Shown here: positions 36,442-46,190 of the stretch, piece by piece
How the letters are laid out: each line of letters begins with the position of its first letter
How positions within the stretch are numbered: position 1 is the first letter of the stretch
Assembly (NCBI RefSeq): GCF_000317695.1
Contig: NC_019771.1
Span: forward strand, 1,240,001 to 1,304,000
Direction: 5' to 3'
Source: Anabaena cylindrica PCC 7122
Lineage (GTDB): Bacteria; Cyanobacteriota; Cyanobacteriia; Cyanobacteriales; Nostocaceae
Length of the DNA stretch: 64,000 nt
Made by a program: the position numbers and the translations under genes
Notes under the pieces: generated by a model
The model's database searches: none
What the model saw: the letters and a program-made list of their open reading frames with translations, nothing else
What the model was told of the DNA's origin: nothing

Positions 36442-37479
36442 TTAAACGTCTTCTGCAAATATGAAGCGATATAACTCGCTTGGGTCTGGTTCGGGGCTGG
36501 TTTCGGCGAATTTCACAGCTTCGTCGATGATATCTTGAATTTTCTTTTCAACGCCTTTTAATTCTGCTTCGTCTGCTAGTTTTTTCTCCAGCAAGTAAGC
36601 AGCTAATTTTTTAATGGGGTCGCGGGCAAACCAGAATTCTTTTTCTTCTTTGCTGCGGAGTTCGTCTGGGTCGGCTAGAGAGTGACCACGGAAACGATAG
36701 GTCATGGCTTCTATGAGGGTGGGGCCTTCTCCAGCACGAGCGCGGGCTACGGCTTCTTGAGCTACTTGACGGACTGCGAGAACGTCCATTCCGTCTACTT
36801 CTACGCCTACCATGTTAAACACGCTGGCTTTTTTGTAAATTTCGGGTTGGGAAGTTGCCCGTTCGTGAGCCATGCCGATCGCCCATTTATTATTTTCTAC
36901 CACAAACAGGATTGGCAGTTTCCATAGTGCTGCCATGTTTAATGTCTCGAAAAATTGACCGTTGTTAGCTGCACCATCTCCAAAGAAACACGCTGTTACT
37001 TGGTCGGCGTTTTTGTCTCCTAGTACTTCCCGGCGGTATTTGCTTTGAAATGCTGCACCAGCTGCAACGGGAATACCTTCTGCTACGAACGCATAGCCAC
37101 CTAATAGGCGGTGTTCGGCAGAAAACATATGCATAGAACCACCGCGCCCTTTGCTGCAACCTGTGGCTTTACCAAATAATTCTGCCATTACTTCTTTTGC
37201 TGGCACTCCTGCGCTCAAAGCATGAACGTGGTCGCGGTAGGTGCTGGAAACGAAGTCTTCACCGGGTCGCATTGCTCCTTTGATGATGCCGCTGGAAACG
37301 GCTTCTTGACCGTTGTACAGGTGGACAAAACCAAACATTTTTCCTCTATAATACATTTCGGCGCATTTATCTTCAAAAAAGCGACCGAGGATCATGTCTT
37401 CGTATAAGCCTAAGCCTTCGGCTTTGGTAATTTGGACGGTGGCAGCATCAAATGTGGGTAACGTGCGTTCTTGAACCAT
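36442..37479 (-). CDS. pdhA: Pyruvate dehydrogenase E1 component, alpha subunit
   Basis: A 345-residue E1-alpha. The thiamine-diphosphate motif is complete: GDGAANNGQFFETLNMAALW followed by VVENNKWAIGM. The phosphorylation-loop region is YRFRGHSLADPDELR, and RGKMFGFVHLYNGQEAV is the substrate-channel motif. With PdhB it decarboxylates pyruvate and loads acetyl groups onto E2; pdhB is not adjacent, which is usual in cyanobacteria. ATG 37479. Confidence 0.96.
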   Translation of the reverse strand: MVQERTLPTFDAATVQITKAEGLGLYEDMILGRFFEDKCAEMYYRGKMFGFVHLYNGQEAVSSGIIKGAMRPGEDFVSSTYRDHVHALSAGVPAKEVMAELFGKATGCSKGRGGSMHMFSAEHRLLGGYAFVAEGIPVAAGAAFQSKYRREVLGDKNADQVTACFFGDGAANNGQFFETLNMAALWKLPILFVVENNKWAIGMAHERATSQPEIYKKASVFNMVGVEVDGMDVLAVRQVAQEAVARARAGEGPTLIEAMTYRFRGHSLADPDELRSKEEKEFWFARDPIKKLAAYLLEKKLADEAELKGVEKKIQDIIDEAVKFAETSPEPDPSELYRFIFAEDV

Positions 37480-38255
37480 TATTGTAAAGTATCCCTATCG
37501 TAAAAGTTAAATAGCTATAAGAAGTAAGGCAGGGTTGGTAAGAGTCAACAATCAAATTTTATAAGAAAGTTGAAGGTAAAAACCGTCGCTTTTGGCGATC
37601 GCTCTGCAAGTCTTTAACGTTAGCAATTCGGATAGCGGTCTGTCTGCATAACTATTAACAATTTTCAAAAGTTGAGATGCCTGTTGGCTGCCCGCTATCT
37701 TACCGAGAAAAATCTAATATGTAACTTAAATCACTTTAGACTATGTAATTGCCATTAAATTTTAATCGTGATATATTGTTTTTTTTAGTTATCCATAACT
37801 AACCAGTGCTGGTAGTGTTTATTCAACTACCTGACTGGCAGCAACCCAAAAAGATCATAAATCTTAGACTACACTGGGTGCAACATCTCGACCACTACCA
37901 AAAGCGGTACTTGGGCTTGCAGATGTTGAGGGATAACAAGGGTGTATTTATGTTGCAGCAGCATATACTAAGAATCACAATTAAAGGCTACAGCTTCTGA
38001 GGCGAGTTCAAATCATAAGCTAGGTGCGATACCTTAGGGGGGTTACGCCAAAGCCAAAAATCAACTCTGAGGATATGACTTACTGTGGTAGAAAAAAACA
38101 AAAAGAACTGTGACAATATACACTTCAGGTGTATACTTGACACGGTATTAATAAAGCTATTATTATGGCACGGTTTTACATACCTGGAATCATCTAGGTG
38201 AACTATGTCTATCTCTAGGAGACACTACGCGACCACGGTGCAGGGGAAGTAGGCT
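37480..38255. other. Intergenic region upstream of ftn2
   Basis: About 775 bases between divergent pdhA and ftn2. A 64-codon open frame at 37806-38000 has no family resemblance or ribosome site and is not called. The ftn2 promoter candidate lies at 38137-38166. Confidence 0.5.
38137..38166 (+). promoter_or_regulatory. Sigma70-type promoter of ftn2
   Basis: TTGACA at 38137-38142 and TATTAT at 38161-38166 are separated by 18 bases. Predicted transcription would start near 38173, giving a leader of about 80 bases. Confidence 0.55.
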
Positions 38256-40574
38256 GTGCGAATTCCGCTCGATTACTACCGAATTTTAGGATTACCGTTA
38301 GCGGCAAGTGAAGAGCAATTGCGGCAAGCATACAGCGATCGCATTGTTCAATTGCCCAGACGCGAGTATTCAATTACAGCCATCTCTTCTCGTAAACAAC
38401 TCATAGAAGAAGCTTACGTGGTTTTATCAGATTCCAAAGAACGCAGCAGGTATGACCAGATTTATCTCGCCCACGCTTATGATCCAGATCGGGCAGCACA
38501 TACATCTGGATTAGAAAATCGCGCCGAAAACAACAGCCGTAATCACGATGTTCAAAGTCTCAGCATCGAAATTGCCCCTGAGGAATTAGTTGGTGCTTTA
38601 TTACTCCTGCAAGAGTTAGGGGAATACGAACTAGTACTCAAATTAGGTCGTCCATACCTGGTCAATAAAAATGGAGTCGGTGTCAAAGTCGGTAGTCATC
38701 GATCCGGCGAGGAATACTCAGCTAGTCCTGAACTGTCAGATATTATTCTCACAGTGGCTTTAGCTTGCCTAGAACTAGGACGTGAACAATGGCAGCAAAA
38801 TCATTATGAAAATGCGGCCATATCTTTAGAAACCGGGGAAGAATTATTAATGCGCGAAGGCATATTCCCTAGCGTGCAATCAGAAATTGCAGCGGATCTT
38901 TGTAAGTTGCGACCATATCGCATTCTGGAGTTACTAGCACTACCTCAAGAGAAGACTAAGGAACGCCGTCAAGGCTTGGAATTATTACAGAATATTTTAG
39001 AAGAACGGGGCGGAATTGATGGCGCTGGCAATGATCAATCCGGCTTAAATATAGATGATTTTCTCAGATTTATTCAGCAGTTACGCAATCATTTAACAGT
39101 TACAGAACAACATAAACTATTTGAAGCCGAAAGCAAGCGCCCCTCCGCAGTTGCTACATATTTAGCAGTCTATGCCTTAATCGCCAGGGGTTTTACCCAA
39201 CGTCAACCAGCTTTAATTCGCCAAGCCAAGCAAATGCTGATTCGTCTGGGTAAACGCCAAGATGTGCATTTAGAACAATCCCTATGTGCTTTGTTATTGG
39301 GACAAACCGAAGAAGCCACTCGTGTTTTAGAATTAAGTCAAGAATATGAAGCCTTAGCGATTATTCGGGAAAAATCCCAAGATTCGCCAGACTTGCTACC
39401 AGGACTTTGTTTGTACTGTGAACAGTGGTTACAACAAGAGGTATTTCCTCACTTTCGGGATTTAGTCAGAAAGCAAGCTTCTTTAAAAGATTACTTTGCT
39501 GATGCCCAGGTACAAGCTTATTTAGAAGCTTTACCAACGGATAGCCAAACAACTCATGAATGGTCTGCAATTAACAACCAACCTTTAACCCCACCACCAA
39601 TAAATAGTCCCCGTTATCACAACCATAACCATGCAACTACTCGACCTATTAATCACACACCTGATCCTGAGTTAGCAGAACCAGTCAGCCGTGAAGTACC
39701 CGAATCTGGACATTTCTCCCTACCTCGATGGCATACTTCACCTAGACCTAATGGTAGTCAAACACCAGAAATGCCTGGAGAACATTCGCCGACAGCGGAA
39801 GTAGTAGCCAAAGGAAATCATCAGCATATGAATGTCCCTACTCAGACAACTGCACCCGGTCAACTTCAAAAGCGGAAACGACGCAAGCCAACTGCGGCTA
39901 ACAATCGAGGTGTTGGGGAATATCGTCCATCTCAATCTCGACCAAGGCGCACTTTTGCTCACAGCTTAGATGCAAAAACCCGCTTAGTTTGGATGGTTTT
40001 CTTGTCTTTGGGGGGTTTATTAGTTTTTTGGTTACTAGTTTCCACAGCTTTTGGATGGTTAAACAATCTGTTTTTCCCTAGACCATCTTTACAGGGCGAA
40101 CCTTTGGCTATAGAACTAAGTCAACCACCGATTAGCATTCCTGACCCCAATAGCGAACCAGAAGTAGCTGAGGGTATATTAACAAATGCGATCGCTCAAG
40201 AAGTAATTCAAACTTGGCTATCTACCAAAGCCGCAGCCTTGGGCCCCAATCATGAAATTAATCGTTTAGATCAGATTTTGACTGGTTCAGCTCTATCACA
40301 ATGGCGGCTAATTGTCCAGCAAGATATCAAAGACAGCCGCTATCGCACGTATGAGCATGATTTGAAGGTCGAATTTGTTAATCAGATTCCTAGTGTTGCA
40401 GATAACGCTGTGGTAGAAGCTACAGTTAAGGAAGTTACGCAATTTTTTGAACTGGGTCAGAATAAAAAGTCTTCTCAGGAACGGTTGCGAGTGCGTTATG
40501 ATTTGATTCGCAAAGAAGGTACATGGCGAATTCAGGGTATGTCCGTTGTGCAAAATCTCGGTGTGAGTCAATAG
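38256..40574 (+). CDS. ftn2: Cell division protein Ftn2/ZipN (ARC6 homologue)
   Basis: A 772-residue divisome protein. The N-terminus is a J-like domain (LDYYRILGLPLAASEEQLRQ, VLSDSKERSRYD). A long helical region follows, then a disordered basic linker (about 440-575), one membrane helix near 578-605 (VWMVFLSLGGLLVFWLLVST) and a C-terminal IMS/DUF4101 domain (about 640-770) outside the membrane. It tethers FtsZ to the membrane and recruits other division proteins, and is the ancestor of chloroplast ARC6. The start is GTG 38256 with AGGGGA eight bases upstream. Confidence 0.95.
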   Translation: MRIPLDYYRILGLPLAASEEQLRQAYSDRIVQLPRREYSITAISSRKQLIEEAYVVLSDSKERSRYDQIYLAHAYDPDRAAHTSGLENRAENNSRNHDVQSLSIEIAPEELVGALLLLQELGEYELVLKLGRPYLVNKNGVGVKVGSHRSGEEYSASPELSDIILTVALACLELGREQWQQNHYENAAISLETGEELLMREGIFPSVQSEIAADLCKLRPYRILELLALPQEKTKERRQGLELLQNILEERGGIDGAGNDQSGLNIDDFLRFIQQLRNHLTVTEQHKLFEAESKRPSAVATYLAVYALIARGFTQRQPALIRQAKQMLIRLGKRQDVHLEQSLCALLLGQTEEATRVLELSQEYEALAIIREKSQDSPDLLPGLCLYCEQWLQQEVFPHFRDLVRKQASLKDYFADAQVQAYLEALPTDSQTTHEWSAINNQPLTPPPINSPRYHNHNHATTRPINHTPDPELAEPVSREVPESGHFSLPRWHTSPRPNGSQTPEMPGEHSPTAEVVAKGNHQHMNVPTQTTAPGQLQKRKRRKPTAANNRGVGEYRPSQSRPRRTFAHSLDAKTRLVWMVFLSLGGLLVFWLLVSTAFGWLNNLFFPRPSLQGEPLAIELSQPPISIPDPNSEPEVAEGILTNAIAQEVIQTWLSTKAAALGPNHEINRLDQILTGSALSQWRLIVQQDIKDSRYRTYEHDLKVEFVNQIPSVADNAVVEATVKEVTQFFELGQNKKSSQERLRVRYDLIRKEGTWRIQGMSVVQNLGVSQ

Positions 40575-40762
40575 TTAATATCTGTCTGGTTCTGCGGGAA
40601 AAAATCTTTAACCAACCGCAGAGGCGCAGAGAACACGGAGGGAAGAAAGGAATGAGGAGGAGGGGGTATTCAACGAAAACAAATGCTGAGATGAATATAT
40701 TTTAAGGCTAGAATAATCAAGCATTTGTGAATATCCCGGCTTTAAACAGATTATATTTAAAT

Positions 40763-42520
40763 ATGAACGCTACACAAGAACAACTTAAACTGAAATTAGC
40801 ACAGGCTTTGGTAGCTGCGTTTGGCGCTGACTACACCGGGGTAGATCCGATTTTGGTGAGTGCGAGTAATCCTAAATTTGGTGACTTTCAAGCGAACGTG
40901 GCTTTATCCCTGAGTAAGAAATTGGGAATGCAACCGAGAGCGATCGCATCTGCTATTGTAGAAAAACTAGATATATCAGATATTTGCGAACCACCAGAAA
41001 TCGCTGGGCCTGGTTTTATTAATTTAAAATTGCAAACATCCTACCTGGAAGCACAACTGAACGCAATTAAAGCAGATCCTCGGTTAGGAGTTCCCAAAGC
41101 CAAAAATCCCCAAAAGGAAATTGTCGATTTTTCCAGTCCGAATATTGCCAAAGAAATGCACGTCGGACACTTGCGGTCTACAATTATTGGTGATTGCATA
41201 GCCCGGATTTTAGAATTTCGTGGACATGATGTATTGCGGTTAAATCATGTCGGTGATTGGGGTACACAATTCGGGATGTTAATTACTTACTTGCGGGAAG
41301 TTTCCCCAGCAGCACTTACCACCGCTGACGCTTTAGATATTGGTGATTTAGTTAATTTTTATCGTCAAGCTAAACAAAGGTTTGATGCAGATGCGGATTT
41401 TCAAGAAACTGCACGTCAAGAAGTGGTCAGATTACAAGCAGGTGCAGAAGATACACTTCATGCTTGGAAATTATTATGTGAACAGTCACGAAAAGAGTTT
41501 CAAATAATTTATGATTTGCTGAATGTCAAATTAATTGAACGCGGAGAATCTTTTTATAACTCATTTTTATCAGCAGTTGTAGAAGACTTAGAAACATCTG
41601 GTTTATTAGTAGAAAACCAAGGTGCAAAATGTGTTTTCTTAGATGGTTTTACAAATAGAGAAGGTGAACCATTACCTTTAATTGTGCAAAAATCAGATGG
41701 TGGTTATAACTACGCCACCACAGATTTAGCATCCCTCCGTTACCGCATTCAAAAAGATCAAGCCAAACGGATAATTTATGTTACAGACTCAGGACAAACA
41801 AACCATTTTGCTCAATTTATGCAAGTAGCAAAAAAAGCAAATTGGATACCTGATGATGTAGAATTAGTTCACGTTCCCTTCGGTTTGGTTTTAGGAGATG
41901 ACGGTAAGAAATTTAAAACTCGTTCTGGGGATACTGTAAGATTAAGAGATTTATTAGATGAAGCAGTTTCTCGCACTCGTGCAGATTTAGAAGCGAGATT
42001 AAAAGAAGAAGGTAGAGAAGAAACCGAAGAGTTTATTAATAATGTTGCTGACGTGGTTGGTATCAGTGCTGTCAAATATGCAGACTTAAGCCAAAATCGC
42101 ACTAGCAATTATGTTTTTAGTTATGATAAGATGCTTGCTCTCAAAGGAAATACAGCACCTTATATGATATATGCTTATGTGAGGACTCAAGGCATTAGTC
42201 GAGAAGGTAATATTGACTTTGGTAATTTGGGAGCAGATGCTAAAATTATTCTCAGAGAAGATACAGAATTAACTTTAGCAAAACACTTATTACAACTTGA
42301 TGAAGTGATTAGTGAAGTTGAACAAGATTTATTACCAAATCGTTTATGTGATTATATATATAATCTCAGCGATAAGTTTAACAAGTTCTATGAAAATTGT
42401 CCGGTGCTGAAATCTGAAGAACCAATCAGAACGTCGCGGTTGATGTTATGTGATTTGACAGCGAAAACGCTGAAACTCGGATTAGATTTATTGGGGATTA
42501 AGGTATTGGAGAGGATGTAG
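40763..42520 (+). CDS. argS: Arginyl-tRNA synthetase
   Basis: A 585-residue class I synthetase. The N-terminal Add-1 domain includes SNPKFGDFQANVALSLSKKL. The HIGH-type motif is HVGH in AKEMHVGHLRSTIIGD, the KMSK region is the family's degenerate GKKFKTRSGDTVRLRDLL, and the C-terminal DALR domain ends in the canonical LERM. ATG 40763 gives the usual MNATQEQLK start; the frame also opens at a GTG 36 bases earlier. Convergent with the TPR gene downstream. Confidence 0.96.
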   Translation: MNATQEQLKLKLAQALVAAFGADYTGVDPILVSASNPKFGDFQANVALSLSKKLGMQPRAIASAIVEKLDISDICEPPEIAGPGFINLKLQTSYLEAQLNAIKADPRLGVPKAKNPQKEIVDFSSPNIAKEMHVGHLRSTIIGDCIARILEFRGHDVLRLNHVGDWGTQFGMLITYLREVSPAALTTADALDIGDLVNFYRQAKQRFDADADFQETARQEVVRLQAGAEDTLHAWKLLCEQSRKEFQIIYDLLNVKLIERGESFYNSFLSAVVEDLETSGLLVENQGAKCVFLDGFTNREGEPLPLIVQKSDGGYNYATTDLASLRYRIQKDQAKRIIYVTDSGQTNHFAQFMQVAKKANWIPDDVELVHVPFGLVLGDDGKKFKTRSGDTVRLRDLLDEAVSRTRADLEARLKEEGREETEEFINNVADVVGISAVKYADLSQNRTSNYVFSYDKMLALKGNTAPYMIYAYVRTQGISREGNIDFGNLGADAKIILREDTELTLAKHLLQLDEVISEVEQDLLPNRLCDYIYNLSDKFNKFYENCPVLKSEEPIRTSRLMLCDLTAKTLKLGLDLLGIKVLERM

Positions 42521-42540
42521 AGGGACGCAGTAGTATTTTA

Positions 42541-42559
42541 GGGGATTGATTCCATCCCC
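42541..42559. terminator. Possible hairpin between argS and the TPR gene
   Basis: GGGGAT, a seven-base loop and ATCCCC form a six-pair stem in the convergent gap. No T tract follows, so termination is uncertain. Confidence 0.35.
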
Positions 42560-42596
42560 GCAACAAATTTATCAAAATCTGTCTGTAATAGCACAA

Positions 42597-44810
42597 TTAC
42601 AACATATAAAATTCAGAAAGTAAGCTCCTATTAACAAGCTTTTGTAAGTAAGGACAAGCTAAGGCTGAATTAATGTTCAAGTCCTGCTTTTTTACTTTTT
42701 TCATATTCTTTTTCAAACGACCTAAGTCACTTTTTAATAAAAGTCTTCGTGGATGCTTAGGATCTAAAAAATGATCAAAGATAGATAATGCTTCTTTATA
42801 GGTGGCGATTGCTTCAGGAAATTGTTGACATTTTTCATAAAGTCTTCCTAGTGTCCAAATACGCTCGGCATACGATTGATTTCGAGTCTCTTGACGTTCA
42901 CGTTGAATATCTTTCCATCTTTCTAATAATGGAATTGCTTCTGAATACCGTCCGTTATTTCGATAAAGTTCCGCTAAATTATTGAGACTAACCGCAGTAT
43001 CAGGATGATTTTCTCCTAATTGCTCTTCATAAATTTTCATGGCGCGAAGAAAGAGGGATTCTGCCTCCTCATATCGTCCTTCATTTTTATAAAGTAACGC
43101 TAAATTATTGAGACTAGCAGCAGTATCAGGATGATTTTCTCCTAATTGCTCTTCACAAATTTTCAGGGCGCGGAGATAGAGGGATTCTGCCTCTTCGTAT
43201 CGTCCTTTATTTCGATAAAGTTCCGCTAAATTATTGAGACTATTAGCCGTATCAGGATGATTTCCTCCTAATTGCTCTTCACAAATTTTCAGGTCGCGAA
43301 GAAAGAGGGATTCTGCCTCCTCATATCGTCCTTCATTTTGATAAACTATCGCTAAATTATTGAGAATAGTAGCAGTATGAGGATGATTTTCTCCTAATTG
43401 CTCTTCACGAATTTTCAGGGCGCGGAGATAGAGGGATTCTGCCTCTTCGTATCGTCCTTTATTTCGATAAAGTTCCGCTAAATTATTGAGACTATTAGCA
43501 GTATCAGGATGATTTCCTCCTAATTGCTCTTCACAAATTTTCAGGTCGCGAAGAAAGAGGGATTCTGCCTCCTCATATCGTCCTTCATTTTGATAAACTA
43601 TCGCTAAATTATTGAGAATAGTAGCAGTATGAGGATGATTTTCTCCTAATTGCTCTTCACAAATTTTCAGGGCGCGAAGATAGAGGGATTCTGCCTCCTC
43701 ATATCGTCCTTCATTTTTATAAAGTAACGCTAAATTATTGAGAATAGTAGCAGTATCAGGATGATTTTCTCCTAATTGCTCTTCATGAATTTTCAGGGCG
43801 CGAAGAAAGAGGGATTCTGCCTCTTCGTATCGTCCTTTATTTCGATAAAGTTCCGCTAAATTATTGAGACTATTAGCCGTATGAGGATGATTTTCTCCTA
43901 ATTGCTCTTCACGAATTTTCAGGGCGCGAAGAAAGAGGGATTCTGCTTCCTCATATCGTCCTTTATCTTCATAAACTCCCGCTAAATTATTGAGACTATT
44001 AGCAGTATCAGGATGATTTTCTCCTAATTGCTCTTCACTAATTGAGAGAGCTTTTTTATAAAAATCAACTGAACTGGCATAATCACCCTGATCTTTCTTG
44101 GTATTACCAATATCTCGTAACAAGGTAGTAATATAACGCGGGTTTTTCAGGTTTATCTCTTGGTAAAGAGTTTCCGCACGACTCAAAAATGACTCTGCTT
44201 CTAGAGAATGCCTATAACGCATTTTGATGAGTCCCTGTAAATGGAGGGAAAATCCCTTCCCAAAGGTATCTAATCTGCCAGCTATTTCATGTTCTAAAAA
44301 GACTTGTACCGCAGCTTGTATACGCTCAACTTGATGATAAGTCCACCAATCAATGCCCCTATCTAATAATCTTCCAGTCTGTGCCTTGCCTTCATTGAGA
44401 ATCTCATGATAACAAAATTCCACATCTTCTTCTGATGACATTTTGTCAGCAAAAAAATAATCAGCGGCTCGTTGGGATAGACTCAAAAGTTCACTTTTAT
44501 CCTGCTGCCAAAGTTGATTTAATAACACATTTCGCGTTAGTTCATGGATGTTATATCCATGTTGGGGAAATTTTTCGACAAAGGTTAATGCTTTTAAATT
44601 CTCATACAATTTCTCTGCTTGTTCTGCTAACTCTGGTCTTAATGCTGCTAAAATGTTAGCGTCAAAAAAATGGGGAATTGCCGCCGCCCAAAGCATGGAT
44701 ACCAACTCATCAGACATCTGACTCATTTGCAATTCCAGCAAAATCCATTGCCGTTCTGTCTCCGTCTCGGCTTGCTGAACTCGTTTTAGTATCTCTTCAA
44801 TACTGACCAC
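42597..44810 (-). CDS. Winged-helix-like plus TPR protein, sensor half of a split STAND NTPase
   Basis: A 737-residue protein whose start overlaps the end of the upstream ATPase gene by 14 bases. Residues 1 to about 200 are helical, with FPQHGYNIHELTRNVLLNQL like the winged-helix region that follows the nucleotide domain in STAND/NB-ARC proteins. Then come nine near-identical 42-residue TPR units of the kinesin-light-chain/NB-ARC-TPR type (EEQLGENHPDTANSLNNLAE) and a few diverged ones. A basic C-terminal tail follows. Two adjacent two-unit blocks are almost identical at DNA level (period 252 bases). Likely a ligand- or protein-sensing repeat half acting with the adjacent ATPase. Confidence 0.82.
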   Translation of the reverse strand: MVSIEEILKRVQQAETETERQWILLELQMSQMSDELVSMLWAAAIPHFFDANILAALRPELAEQAEKLYENLKALTFVEKFPQHGYNIHELTRNVLLNQLWQQDKSELLSLSQRAADYFFADKMSSEEDVEFCYHEILNEGKAQTGRLLDRGIDWWTYHQVERIQAAVQVFLEHEIAGRLDTFGKGFSLHLQGLIKMRYRHSLEAESFLSRAETLYQEINLKNPRYITTLLRDIGNTKKDQGDYASSVDFYKKALSISEEQLGENHPDTANSLNNLAGVYEDKGRYEEAESLFLRALKIREEQLGENHPHTANSLNNLAELYRNKGRYEEAESLFLRALKIHEEQLGENHPDTATILNNLALLYKNEGRYEEAESLYLRALKICEEQLGENHPHTATILNNLAIVYQNEGRYEEAESLFLRDLKICEEQLGGNHPDTANSLNNLAELYRNKGRYEEAESLYLRALKIREEQLGENHPHTATILNNLAIVYQNEGRYEEAESLFLRDLKICEEQLGGNHPDTANSLNNLAELYRNKGRYEEAESLYLRALKICEEQLGENHPDTAASLNNLALLYKNEGRYEEAESLFLRAMKIYEEQLGENHPDTAVSLNNLAELYRNNGRYSEAIPLLERWKDIQRERQETRNQSYAERIWTLGRLYEKCQQFPEAIATYKEALSIFDHFLDPKHPRRLLLKSDLGRLKKNMKKVKKQDLNINSALACPYLQKLVNRSLLSEFYML
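43140..43643. repeat. 252-base tandem duplication inside the TPR gene
   Basis: The block encoding two TPR units is present twice in a row with very few differences; for example CCTCCTAATTG sits at 43264 and again at 43516. The unusual GGNHP and RDLKI variants are shared by both blocks, so the copying is recent. Confidence 0.85.
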
Positions 44811-45561
44811 TGTTTATCACTGTTAATAACATTTCATGAACATTTTTAGGATGACCTTTAAACCCAATTAAGATCGGTTTAATCGCATGATCGGGTAAAT
44901 CTGAACAAAACTCGCACCATGCCGTTAAATCATCAATTGCAGTCAGTTTAAAATGTTCACATTCATGACCCCAAACTGAATTATTGATATTAGGAATTGC
45001 CTGCCCAGCAATAACAGTTACAAACTTTTTTAAACGTCGTTCGACAGTTCTTAACCATATACTTTCAATCCAATTCTGTAATGATTCATTCGCCATTTGG
45101 TAAGTATCGAGCGCAATTACTATTTGATGCTCAAATCTCTCTAAATCATCAAAAAAAGCATCATGTAACTGCCGTAAACGATGCTCCTGTGCTTGTGGAT
45201 CAATATTAGTACCGTTAATTGCTATGGAAATTTTTTCTGCGGCAATATCATTTTCAGAAAAATCAACACTTCCTTGTGTAAAAGTTCTAAGCTGTTTTAC
45301 AAAAGTTGGAAATTGCGCCCGTCCCAAATCATTCACAACTTCCGACAAAAATGCCGCAATACTATCTAATCCTTTACAATCAAACGGCACATATTTCACT
45401 TCATCTGGACATTGTTGTCGAAATCGGCTAAGAAGAGACGTTTTCCCCATGCCTGATTCTCCTTCAATGAGCATAATGCGGCAATCATGCTTGCCCTGTG
45501 CCATTTTTAGAAATATTTCCAGTTCCTTTGTACGGTTCGCTAATTTACGCAGTTTTGCCAT
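44797..45561 (-). CDS. P-loop ATPase, nucleotide-binding half of a split STAND NTPase
   Basis: A 254-residue ATPase. The start MAKLRKLANRTKELEIFLKM leads into the P-loop GESGMGKTS (34-42). The Walker B strand is IVIALDTYQ near 147-155 and a sensor-type strand is KFVTVIAGQ. The pattern of an N-terminal helix, then P-loop, then GHPKNVHEMLLT near the end resembles AAA/STAND (Orc1-like) modules, but the chain stops before any winged helix or repeats. Those are encoded by the next gene, which it overlaps by 14 bases, so the two products probably form one complex. Confidence 0.83.
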   Translation of the reverse strand: MAKLRKLANRTKELEIFLKMAQGKHDCRIMLIEGESGMGKTSLLSRFRQQCPDEVKYVPFDCKGLDSIAAFLSEVVNDLGRAQFPTFVKQLRTFTQGSVDFSENDIAAEKISIAINGTNIDPQAQEHRLRQLHDAFFDDLERFEHQIVIALDTYQMANESLQNWIESIWLRTVERRLKKFVTVIAGQAIPNINNSVWGHECEHFKLTAIDDLTAWCEFCSDLPDHAIKPILIGFKGHPKNVHEMLLTVINSGQY

Positions 45562-45572
45562 TGATCCAGCGT

Positions 45573-45887
45573 TTACGAGTTGTCTTTGTCGGTAGAGTCT
45601 TTCAATGGTTCATCATAACCCAATTCCACTTTCTGCTTACCGTCAACATCGTTTTCCAAAAAATCAGCATCTCGCATCCGATATTCGCCCTCACCTCGTA
45701 GTTTATTGCCCTTAAACACGACGTTTACTGGTGGATCATCTTGTACTTGTTCATTTGCCTTGGCTTTAACTTTCATCGTGCCTTCTTTTCCATTCACAGA
45801 AAGGTCTGTTAGGCGATCGCGGAGAAGATAAACGATTACAATTAAAACGAATGCAATAATTATTGTGATGATAATAGTTGTATCCAT
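45573..45887 (-). CDS. Small single-pass membrane protein of the split STAND operon
   Basis: A 104-residue protein from the ATG at 45887; the frame also opens at GTG 45905. Residues 4-22 are one strongly hydrophobic helix (TIIITIIIAFVLIVIVYLL) followed by a basic turn. The remaining 75 residues are a polar, Lys/Asp-rich, beta-prone tail with GNKLRGEGEYRMRDADFLEN and GKQKVELGYDEP. It ends 11 bases before the ATPase start, so the three genes form one operon. It may be the membrane anchor or effector of the ATPase/TPR complex. Family not recognised. Confidence 0.7.
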   Translation of the reverse strand: MDTTIIITIIIAFVLIVIVYLLRDRLTDLSVNGKEGTMKVKAKANEQVQDDPPVNVVFKGNKLRGEGEYRMRDADFLENDVDGKQKVELGYDEPLKDSTDKDNS

Positions 45888-45983
45888 ACTTAACTTACAC
45901 CTCACTCTTGCAGAAAAACTATCAATAAGCCATTAAGATTATCATATTTTTTAGGCATTAGAATGAATACTAAATATAAAGAT

Positions 45984-46190
45984 TCGTCTATCTGCGATCG
46001 CAAATCAAGGTAATACCTATCGCTTAATGGAACGCTACGAGGAAGGTCTGCAAGATTTCAATCGCGCCCTTGTCTATCTTCCCCTCCAGCAAGCCGAGTC
46101 CGCCAAAGCTGATTTAGATATCGCCCAGCAAGAACACACCGAAAAACCCGATAATGGACAGAATACCTTCAACCTAATGTTGGGTTTCGT
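45984..46190 (+). pseudogene. TPR-protein remnant
   Basis: An open stretch reads IANQGNTYRLMERYEEGLQD and then FNRAL, the TPR unit common in large cyanobacterial repeat proteins. It jumps to QQAESAKADLDIAQQEHTEK and QNTFNLML, which normally lies far downstream. Neither a proper start nor the C-terminal part exists, and the frame ends in an intergenic repeat. A decayed internal-deletion relic. Confidence 0.65.

Noticed and set aside
37806..38000. 64-codon open frame upstream of ftn2
   Set aside because: No ribosome site, no recognisable domain or coherent hydrophobic pattern, and it lies in the long ftn2 leader region.
43140..44050. Regular DNA repeats resembling a CRISPR or satellite
   Set aside because: The 126-base period is the in-frame TPR coding unit of the repeat protein.
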